A stretch of 14,696 nucleotides of DNA from Myxococcales bacterium UBA5297 (GTDB lineage: Bacteria > Myxococcota > Myxococcia > Myxococcales > UBA5297), in contig DHSB01000250.1 in NCBI GenBank assembly GCA_002408385.1, positions 4,027 to 18,722 on the forward strand. Direction: 5' to 3'. The position numbers were made by a program, and so were the translations under genes. Numbering within the stretch: the stretch's first letter is position 1; each line of letters opens with the position of its first letter. A model generated the notes under the pieces. The model searched no databases and had not been told where the DNA came from. It saw only the letters and a list, made by a program, of their open reading frames with translations. Of this stretch, positions 1-6,238 are shown piece after piece.

Positions 1-2944
1 GGCTCGCGAACTCGGCGGTGCCCTCACCGAAGCGACCGGACGCATCGGCGGCGACCGCGGTGACAATCCAGAGCGTTTGGTTCGAGGGCATCTCGAAGCT
101 CACGCGCGCGTGGCCCTGCGAGTCGGTGACGACCGACGGGTTCCAGTAGGCGGTGTCCTCCTCGCGCGGCTTGACCTGCCGGGTCGGCGGCTTGACCGCG
201 GAGAAGGCGTATTCGGGCAGGCCCGCGAGCTTCTTCGCGAGCCGCTCGCCGTAGCCGTAGCCCTGGAACTCGGCGGAGTAGTAGCTCGACACGTTGTCGC
301 GGCCGAGTGGGTAGAAGAACTCGAGCGCGCCCGGACGGAACTCGCTCTGCAGCGCGTAGATCGCCTTGTCCACCACGCCGACCGAGACCTGCGCGGGGAC
401 GCCGCGGCCCTGCGAGTCGGTGACCCGCAAGTCGAGCGTCTGGCGGCCGAGCGGCTTGGCCTCGAGCTGTCCGGGCTCGACGGCCACGCTCAGCGTGCGC
501 TCCTTGGGGATGATGCGGAACGGCACCGTCCGCTCCTCCCAGCGGCCGGTCGAGGTCGGGTAGGCGATCGACGCGTAGACGGCGCTGCCGAAGCGCTTCT
601 CGATTTCGAAGCGGTGGACCAGCGTCGAGCCGGTCACCTGCACGAGCTTGGTGTCGAAGAGGGTCGAGCCGGAGAGGGTGATCCAGACCGGGCCTTCGTT
701 CTTCGTCCCCGCGCCCCAGCCGTCGGGCAAGAGCGCGATCAGCTCGGCGCTCTGGCCGGGCTCGAGCACGCCGCCGAGCGACTCGAGGGTCAGGTTCGCC
801 ACCCGCGCGACCGGCTCGCCCCCCTCGCCGACGCACAGCAGGCTCGCCTCGCCCGACCACTCGGCGTTCTTCTGGTCCCTGAGCGTCACCCGCGCCAGCA
901 CGGTGCCCACCGCCAAGGTCGGCATCGGGCCGCGCCAGATCCCCTCGGCGTCGGTCTTGATCTCCGCCTCGCCGACCTTCGCCTCCTCGCCGCTCGCCTT
1001 GCGCAGCACGAACTCGACCCGCCCGGTGGTCTCGCCGTAGGCCTTGCCGCTGAGCGTCGCCGCGCGCACCGAGAGGCGCGCCTCGCCGCCGACCTTGGCG
1101 ACCTTGGCGCTCGGGCGCAGCGTGCCGAGCACCTCGCAGGGCGCGAGGAAGTAGGCCCGGCTCGCGTTGGCGAAGGTGCCCTGCCCGTCCCGCGCGCGGA
1201 CGGTGAGCGTGTAGCGGAACGGCTTGCGCTCGTCGCCGGCCCCGAGCGCGGGGACGTCGATCTCGAGCTCCGCCTCGCCGTTCTCGTCGAGCGTCGCGGC
1301 GCTCGACCAGGGGTCGAAGGGATCGGCGCTGCCGGCGCGCGCGGCCACCGACGAGTAGAGCCGCTCGGGCACCGACAGCTTGCCCTCGGTGGTCGAAACG
1401 CTGCCGTAGGTCACCTCGCTGCCCTTCCCGCCCATGCCCGCGTCGTCGACCCAGGCCGGCGAGTCGAGCAGGCTGCGGTAGAGGAAGACCTCGTAGGCGG
1501 CGCCCGGCTCCGCCCCGCCGGCGTAGCGGCGCGCGCGCACCTTCGCCTTCACCTTGCCGCCCGGCTCGACGGTCTCGGCGTCGGAGAGGACCTCGAGGAA
1601 GAAGGTCGGCTTGACGTACTGCTGCACCCGCGCCTCGCTCTGGTGCGCCTGCTCGTCGAGCTGGGCGACGACGCGCAGCACGCCGGTGCTCAGGCCCTCG
1701 GGCACGCGGAAGGTGCCGGCGAAGGTGCCGTACTCGCCGACCACCGCCCGCGTCTTCACCGGCGCCGCGCCCTGCGAGACGAGCTCGATGCCCACCTCGC
1801 GCTTCTTCGGCGTGAAGAGCTGCGCGAGGAAGGAGTCGGGCTTGCGGACCACGCCGCGGAAGCGCATCTGGTCGCCCGGCTTGTAGATGGGCCGGTCGGT
1901 GTAGAGGAAGACGTCAGGCGCGATGGCCAGCGTGGAGTAGAAGTCGGTGTCGACGACGGCGAGGTCCTCACCGTGGGCGACGGCGACGAGCAGCCGCGGC
2001 TCGGTCACCTCGACGCGCGCCTCGCCCTTCTCGTCGGTCGTCCCGTTCAGCGTCTCGCCGCCCGGCAGGCGGACGGTGACCTTGGCGCCCTGCTTCGGCT
2101 GCTGATCCACCCCGGCGACGCGCACGAGCAGCAGGCCGTCGGTCTGCTTGGCCTGCACGGTCAAATCGCTCACGACGAGCACGACCTGGCCCTCGATGCG
2201 CCCCTGCACGACCTGCAGCACGTAGAGGCCGGCCGGCAGCGGCTCGAGCGCGACGCGCCGCTCCTGGAAGCCGCCGCTGTGGAACCAAGCGTCGAAGCCG
2301 GGGACGGTGAATTCGCGCTCCGCGCCGCCGAGGTCGAGGTTGAGCCACTGGCTGCGCACCAGCTTCATGCCCTTGGGCAGGCCGACCAGCTTCTCGGGGC
2401 CGGGCGCGACCCGCGAGACGCGGCCCGAGGGCGGCTCCGGTCGCTGGGGCAGCGCCGGGGCGATCTGCTGGCGCAGGCCGGGGTTCATCGAGAAGAGGAG
2501 GAATGGCCCGGGGCTGCGCAGGGCGTTGAGCCCGCGGGCGAGCGCGTGGCCGGGGTTGGCCTGCGTCGGCGGAGTCTCGTAGGCACGCCGCAGGTTCGCC
2601 TGCGACTGGATGAAGGCGTCGGCGTCGGTCGGCCGCAGCACGCGCAGCTCGACCGGGCCGCGGTCCTCGAAGGCGACCTCGACGACCGGCTTCTCGCTGC
2701 TCGCGTAGCTGCGGGGGACGGTGATGTAGAGCGGCTTGGCCGCGGCGGCCCCGGCGATGGAGAGGACGGCCAGGGCGGCGCACGCCGAGACGAGTTGCCT
2801 TCCACGGCGACTCGGCGCCGGGTTCGAGGCGGGCCTCGGCTCCCGTTCACCCCGAGCCTGTCGAGGGGCCTCGCAAGCTCGGGCTACGCTCGGAGTGACC
2901 GGGACTAGGGTCTGGCGCGCTGCAATCATCTGGTTGCTCTTCAT
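1..2944 (-). CDS. Bacterial alpha-2-macroglobulin family protein (YfaS/MagD-like), C-terminus beyond the window
   Basis: About 981 codons are present; the gene runs off the left edge. Family role: a large periplasmic multi-domain protein thought to trap or block proteases. The MG2 signature LYTDRPIYKPG lies at about residues 347-357, and the start of the conserved core domain (YWNPSVVTDSQG, W at residue 934) is followed by TLWIVTAVAADASG. Any thioester CxEQ motif would lie further on and cannot be judged. The ATG at 2944 has GGGAGG 9 nt upstream and overlaps the upstream stop (ATGA). The N-terminus is odd: about 50 polar, Arg/Pro-rich residues precede the hydrophobic stretch (about 51-66), with likely cleavage after AGAAAA. 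Residues 14-35 are encoded by a palindromic repeat, and apart from Met6 no ATG, GTG or TTG lies in frame before the signal stretch. The lack of a usable lipobox suggests a soluble periplasmic form. It is the last gene of the operon visible here. Confidence 0.95.
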   Translation of the reverse strand, partial: MKSNQMIAARQTLVPVTPSVARACEAPRQARGEREPRPASNPAPSRRGRQLVSACAALAVLSIAGAAAAKPLYITVPRSYASSEKPVVEVAFEDRGPVELRVLRPTDADAFIQSQANLRRAYETPPTQANPGHALARGLNALRSPGPFLLFSMNPGLRQQIAPALPQRPEPPSGRVSRVAPGPEKLVGLPKGMKLVRSQWLNLDLGGAEREFTVPGFDAWFHSGGFQERRVALEPLPAGLYVLQVVQGRIEGQVVLVVSDLTVQAKQTDGLLLVRVAGVDQQPKQGAKVTVRLPGGETLNGTTDEKGEARVEVTEPRLLVAVAHGEDLAVVDTDFYSTLAIAPDVFLYTDRPIYKPGDQMRFRGVVRKPDSFLAQLFTPKKREVGIELVSQGAAPVKTRAVVGEYGTFAGTFRVPEGLSTGVLRVVAQLDEQAHQSEARVQQYVKPTFFLEVLSDAETVEPGGKVKAKVRARRYAGGAEPGAAYEVFLYRSLLDSPAWVDDAGMGGKGSEVTYGSVSTTEGKLSVPERLYSSVAARAGSADPFDPWSSAATLDENGEAELEIDVPALGAGDERKPFRYTLTVRARDGQGTFANASRAYFLAPCEVLGTLRPSAKVAKVGGEARLSVRAATLSGKAYGETTGRVEFVLRKASGEEAKVGEAEIKTDAEGIWRGPMPTLAVGTVLARVTLRDQKNAEWSGEASLLCVGEGGEPVARVANLTLESLGGVLEPGQSAELIALLPDGWGAGTKNEGPVWITLSGSTLFDTKLVQVTGSTLVHRFEIEKRFGSAVYASIAYPTSTGRWEERTVPFRIIPKERTLSVAVEPGQLEAKPLGRQTLDLRVTDSQGRGVPAQVSVGVVDKAIYALQSEFRPGALEFFYPLGRDNVSSYYSAEFQGYGYGERLAKKLAGLPEYAFSAVKPPTRQVKPREEDTAYWNPSVVTDSQGHARVSFEMPSNQTLWIVTAVAADASGRFGEGTAEFAS
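2841..2904. repeat. REP-like palindromic element inside the macroglobulin gene (copy A)
   Basis: Left arm TCCCGTTCACCCCGAGCCTG (2841-2860) pairs with the reverse complement of 2885-2904 (TCCCGGTCACTCCGAGCGTA), 16 of 20 positions. The inner GAGGGGCC..CTCG forms the loop region. The arms resemble the widespread intergenic palindromes with a CGAGCCTGTCGAGGGG-type core. It is 64 nt, lies wholly within codons 14-35 of the alpha-2-macroglobulin gene, and creates no stop. Confidence 0.65.
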
Positions 2945-4476
2945 GACCTGAACCCTCCCGGAACGAGCGCGTCCTTCTCGACCAGACCGCGCAGGCCCAT
3001 GAACGGAAGCTCCTCGAGCCGCTGGCGCGCCTGATCGATCTCGGCGGGCGGCGCCTTGGCCGGAGCGCCGACGCTCGACTGGTAGCCGTCGAGCGTGAGC
3101 TGCGAGAGCAGCTTGCCGAGGTGGATGCCGACGCCGACGGAGGTGGGCGCCTTCAGACCGGCGACCACCGGACCGGCGGCGTGCAGCACCGAAGGCTTGC
3201 GGCCCGCGCAGCTCGCCTCGATCTCGTCGAGCAGCTCGACGCTGGAGGCGAAGACGAGCTGGTCGCAGACCTTGCGCAGCAGCAGCCTGTTGCCGCCGCC
3301 GGAGAAGACGCCGCCGAGGCCCTCCTCGTCCTCGAGGCGCGACCAGACGATGGCGACCTCGGTGTCGGCGTCGTGGCGCCCGTGCGGCCGCCAGAGGACG
3401 GCTACCTGCCGCGCGAGCAGATCCTTGGAGCCCTTCGACTCGAAGTGCGCCTTGAGCGAAGCGGCGTCGAGCTGCTGCGGCAGCTTCGGCTGTGCGAAGA
3501 GCATCACCGGCATCGTCTCGGGGATAGCCTTGAGCAGGCTCTCGGGCATCGCGCCGCTGCCGAGCCTGCCGGTGGCCTCGAGCGCGCCGCTGATCCCGCG
3601 CGGGACGAGCTGCGTGCCCTCGATGCCGAAGCCGAACCGCGCGACCTTGCCCGTCCCGACGAGCTGAGCGAGGAGCTGCGCCTCGCGCCCGAGCGGCTCG
3701 GCGGTGACGGCGAGCTCGAGGTCGAGCCCGGGCTTCGCCTTCATCGGCTCGATCTCGGCGCACAGGCCCTGGAGCACGGTCACCGGGTGACGCCCGAGGA
3801 CGATGCGGCCGCCGCGCGCGGCCGTGTAGACGGAGTGCTCGGCGAGCGTCCAGCGCGAGATGACGATGGAGGGCATCGTCTCGCCGGCCTTGGCCGGATC
3901 GACCTGCGGCTCCGGCTCCCCGGGGCAGCGGGTGGAGGTGAGCGCGCCGCGCGTCGCCACGCGGTCGAGCAGATCGAAGGCGGTCGCGACCCGCTGCGTG
4001 GCCGCGGGGACGACGAGCGCCGGGGTTCCGGCCGCCCCGCGGCCGCCGAACCAGACGAAGCGGAACGGCGCCGAGAGGATGCGGTCGGCGACCACGTCCT
4101 GGACCGTCCCGGTGAACTGCGCCTGGATCTCCTCGCCGCGCGTGCCGAGGAAGCCGGCCCACGAGCCGACGAACCCCTGCCCGAGCGGCTCGCCGAGGAC
4201 CTGCCGAATCCACGGGTTGCTGGCCAGCGCCCCCCGCGCCTTCGCCGGGTCGTGCACGTCGAGCCAGAAGGCCGCGACGGGCGTCTCGTCGAACGCCTCC
4301 AGGCTCATCGCCGCGGCGTCGGCGGGGATGGCCTTGGGCGGCAAGGAGACGGCGGGCTCGGGCGGCTTCTGGTCGCCGCCGGGGCCCGAGACCAAGCTCA
4401 GCCCGATGGCCGCGGCGAGCAGCCCGCCGGCCACGGCAAAGGGAAGGATGCGCCTGAGTCGCTTGGGATCGCTCAT
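2941..4476 (-). CDS. Membrane-anchored DUF2138/YfaA-like protein of the alpha-2-macroglobulin operon
   Basis: 511 aa. The chosen start is the ATG reading MSDPKRLRR, with AAGGAG 5 nt upstream; an open frame 20 codons longer exists but lacks that site. Residues 1-9 are basic, followed by one hydrophobic segment (about 10-30), then a long domain expected outside the membrane with many short beta-like stretches (FRFVWFGG, VAVLWRPHG, VAIVWSRL). I recognise no catalytic motif. The assignment to the DUF2138 (E. coli YfaA) group rests on position in the operon, size (YfaA is of similar length) and general character; sequence similarity recalled from memory is weak. The start overlaps the DUF1175 stop by 4 nt (ATGA) and the stop overlaps the macroglobulin start by 4 nt (ATGA), which implies translational coupling on both sides. 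Its likely role is as an inner-membrane partner or scaffold for the macroglobulin. Confidence 0.85.
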   Translation of the reverse strand: MSDPKRLRRILPFAVAGGLLAAAIGLSLVSGPGGDQKPPEPAVSLPPKAIPADAAAMSLEAFDETPVAAFWLDVHDPAKARGALASNPWIRQVLGEPLGQGFVGSWAGFLGTRGEEIQAQFTGTVQDVVADRILSAPFRFVWFGGRGAAGTPALVVPAATQRVATAFDLLDRVATRGALTSTRCPGEPEPQVDPAKAGETMPSIVISRWTLAEHSVYTAARGGRIVLGRHPVTVLQGLCAEIEPMKAKPGLDLELAVTAEPLGREAQLLAQLVGTGKVARFGFGIEGTQLVPRGISGALEATGRLGSGAMPESLLKAIPETMPVMLFAQPKLPQQLDAASLKAHFESKGSKDLLARQVAVLWRPHGRHDADTEVAIVWSRLEDEEGLGGVFSGGGNRLLLRKVCDQLVFASSVELLDEIEASCAGRKPSVLHAAGPVVAGLKAPTSVGVGIHLGKLLSQLTLDGYQSSVGAPAKAPPAEIDQARQRLEELPFMGLRGLVEKDALVPGGFRS

Positions 4477-5042
4477 CGCCACTCCTTGAAGCGGTAGAAG
4501 CCGAGGAAACGCGTGTTCTCTGGAACCGGACGCCATTCGGCCGGCGCGTCGCGCGCCAGCTCGTCGAGGACTCCGAGGCGCACCTCGGCGCCGCGGCTCC
4601 CCGGGTGATAGACGACGCGCGTCCGGGCATGGGCCCGATCGCGCGGCTGAATCACGACCATCAAGTGGAAGACCGGCGCGTCGCCGTCGCCGATCTGCCG
4701 GAAGGCGACGAGGTCGCCGGTCTGGAGCAGCCCGCGGGCCTCGTCGCCGCGGCCGAGGGTCTCGAAGCTGTGCGCGAGGAGCGTCTCAGCGTCGGCGAAG
4801 GCGGCGGCCTTGCCCTCGCGATCGCGCCAGAGCCCTTCGGAGAGGCGCGCGGGGCGCAGTGCGAGGAAGGCCGCGCGATAGGCGAAGCGGACCAGCCCCG
4901 CGCAGTCGCGCTGCTCGGGATGCCAATCGTTCGAGATGCGCTCGACCTGCGCGAGCGCCACGTCGCCGATCATCTGGCGCAGCAGCGCCTCAGACGGCTC
5001 GGCCGACGCGAACAGCAGCATGGCGACAAGCGCCCCGGTCAC
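4473..5042 (-). CDS. DUF1175 family protein (YfaT-like), putative NlpC/P60-like cysteine hydrolase, exported
   Basis: 189 aa with a GTG start at 5042, preceded by GGAGG about 10 nt upstream; the stop of the DUF2135 gene is only 3 nt away. Residues 1-14 (MTGALVAMLLFASA) form a short signal peptide. RDCAGLVRFAYR puts a Cys at residue 47 in a context typical of NlpC/P60 and papain-fold enzymes. GDLVAFR at 109-115 followed by VFHLMVVI puts a His at 126, and VVYHPGSRG gives a second His at 146, the usual spacing of a Cys-His-polar triad. What is seen is the motif pattern; that it is a peptidoglycan or peptide hydrolase is inference, since DUF1175 has no assigned activity that I know of. Partnership with an alpha-2-macroglobulin is known from the yfa and mag gene clusters. 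Confidence 0.9.
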   Translation of the reverse strand: MTGALVAMLLFASAEPSEALLRQMIGDVALAQVERISNDWHPEQRDCAGLVRFAYRAAFLALRPARLSEGLWRDREGKAAAFADAETLLAHSFETLGRGDEARGLLQTGDLVAFRQIGDGDAPVFHLMVVIQPRDRAHARTRVVYHPGSRGAEVRLGVLDELARDAPAEWRPVPENTRFLGFYRFKEWR

Positions 5043-5045
5043 GGC

Positions 5046-5921
5046 TCAGTAGCCTCCGCCCGAAGCGATGGCCTTCGCCGACTCTTCGAGGTTCTTCGGC
5101 CACGCCGGGTCGGTGGGGAGAGGATCGGTGCCGGGCACGTAGATCTGGCCGCGGCCCGCGCCCAGGACGTTGATCCACGCGAGCACCCGCGTCGTCCCCG
5201 GCGTCGCCAGCGGGATCTGGACCTTGCGGCGCACCTCGTTCGGCGTGCCCTCGAAGAGCGCGACGTTGAGCGTGGCGACCGCGTGCGCCTTGTCGCCGCT
5301 GGGCCAGTAGTTGGCCGCGATCATGAACACGCCCTGCGGCGGCGCGCGGTGGATGTAGAGGTAGGGGCCGTAACCGGGCTGGTCGAAGCTGCCGTCCTGC
5401 TCGTTGAGGAAGAAGGTGCCGCCCGAGGGGCTCTCGGTGTTCGCCCAGAAGACGTGCGCCATGTTGCTCGTCTGCAGCGCGCCGTCGGCGACCGAGGTGT
5501 CGGTCGGCTCGTAGATGTGCAGGTCGGTGTAGACGCCGTCGGTGTCGCTGGTGAGCACCGCCTTGAGCGGCACCGGGGGAATCTGCGCATAGGAGGTCGT
5601 CTGCGCGGAGCCGGTGCCGCCCGCGTTGGTCGCCAGGGCGGTGACGACGTTCTTGCCCGCGGCAGCCGGGAACTTGCGCGAGAAACGGCCGTTGCTGGTG
5701 CGGATGAGGTAGCGGTCGCCGTTGATGCTCAGCGTCACCGGATCGACCGTGGGGTCGGACACGGTGCCCTCGACGAGCATCATTCGATCGACCGTCCAGC
5801 CTCCTGGCGGCGAGGTGAGCTTCACGACCGGCGCAACCTTCCCCTGTCCGACTGGCACGCCCACCTGACGCGATTGCGCGGGCGTCTGCGACACGGCGAG
5901 TACGAGGAGCAGCGCGAGCAT
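5046..5921 (-). CDS. DUF2135 family secreted protein (YfaP-like), first gene of the alpha-2-macroglobulin operon
   Basis: 291 aa. The ATG at 5921 has AGAGG 5 nt upstream. Residues 1-16 (MLALLLVLAVSQTPAQ) look like a cleavable signal peptide, although the usual positive charge at its start is missing. Residues about 30-115 form a beta-rich Ig-like domain (VKLTSPPGGWTV, VEGTVSDPTVDPVTLSING, NVVTALATNAGG). The DUF2135 part follows: AVLTSDTDGVYTDLHIYEP at about 120, GGTFFLNEQDGSFDQPGYGP, and GVFMIAANYW, ending in a beta-stranded tail. The Asp-rich DTDGVYTDLH stretch suggests metal binding, which is inference. In E. coli and Pseudomonas this family is encoded beside the periplasmic alpha-2-macroglobulin, so it probably acts as a partner or binding module for it. 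The gene heads the operon, 3 nt before DUF1175, with a candidate promoter about 70 nt upstream. Confidence 0.9.
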   Translation of the reverse strand: MLALLLVLAVSQTPAQSRQVGVPVGQGKVAPVVKLTSPPGGWTVDRMMLVEGTVSDPTVDPVTLSINGDRYLIRTSNGRFSRKFPAAAGKNVVTALATNAGGTGSAQTTSYAQIPPVPLKAVLTSDTDGVYTDLHIYEPTDTSVADGALQTSNMAHVFWANTESPSGGTFFLNEQDGSFDQPGYGPYLYIHRAPPQGVFMIAANYWPSGDKAHAVATLNVALFEGTPNEVRRKVQIPLATPGTTRVLAWINVLGAGRGQIYVPGTDPLPTDPAWPKNLEESAKAIASGGGY

Positions 5922-6238
5922 GGCGACCTCTGTGTCGAGGGGGCGCGCCGCGGACCCCCGGAGAAGAAGCGAGCGACGCCACAGACGGGGGCATTAAAGC
6001 CGAATGCGCGGCCGCGAACCATGCCGGGTCCCGCGCGCAGCCGCCGAGCGCTCTCCCGGCGTGCATCGACGCTCGGGGTCGGGGTCCACAGGCCGTCCGA
6101 TCGAGGCGACGGGCCGTCCCGAAGCAGTCGAATCCAACCCGCGGCTCGAACGGGCGTCAGGCGCGCCGCGTCGGGTACCTACCGACGACCCGGGCCGATC
6201 GACAACTTTCGTCCACCGATCCTGGAGGCGTGCGCCTG
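5922..6238. other. Divergent intergenic control region, 317 nt, no gene seen
   Basis: This lies between the DUF2135 start (minus) and the P-type ATPase start (plus) and must hold promoters for both. It is GC-rich with one AT-rich patch near 5993-5998. A short direct repeat (GGCCGTCC at about 6091 and 6111) is present. I find no convincing -35/-10 pair for the ATPase gene, and no protein-like reading frame or RNA structure I would defend. Confidence 0.6.
5993..5998 (-). promoter_or_regulatory. Candidate -10 box of the alpha-2-macroglobulin operon
   Basis: TTTAAT on the minus strand matches five of six positions of the TATAAT consensus, in an otherwise very GC-rich divergent region. It would give a leader of about 65 nt before the DUF2135 start at 5921. 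No convincing -35 hexamer sits 16-18 nt upstream, so it may depend on an activator or be chance. Confidence 0.3.

Noticed and set aside
2780..2792. Lipobox-like VSAC in the macroglobulin leader
   Set aside because: It precedes rather than follows the hydrophobic stretch, so lipidation there is unlikely; AGAAAA fits ordinary signal cleavage.
77..2908. Plus-strand open frame of over 900 codons opposite the macroglobulin gene
   Set aside because: It is antisense to a clear alpha-2-macroglobulin, with low-complexity Arg/Ala/Leu/Glu composition and no domain; it arises from high GC at third positions. The same holds for the long frames opposite the DUF2138-like, DUF2135 and TPR genes and the frame of over 1000 codons opposite the ATPase.
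6230..6238. GTG at 6230 as start of the ATPase
   Set aside because: The GGAGG lies only 1 nt before it; the ATG at 6239 has normal spacing.
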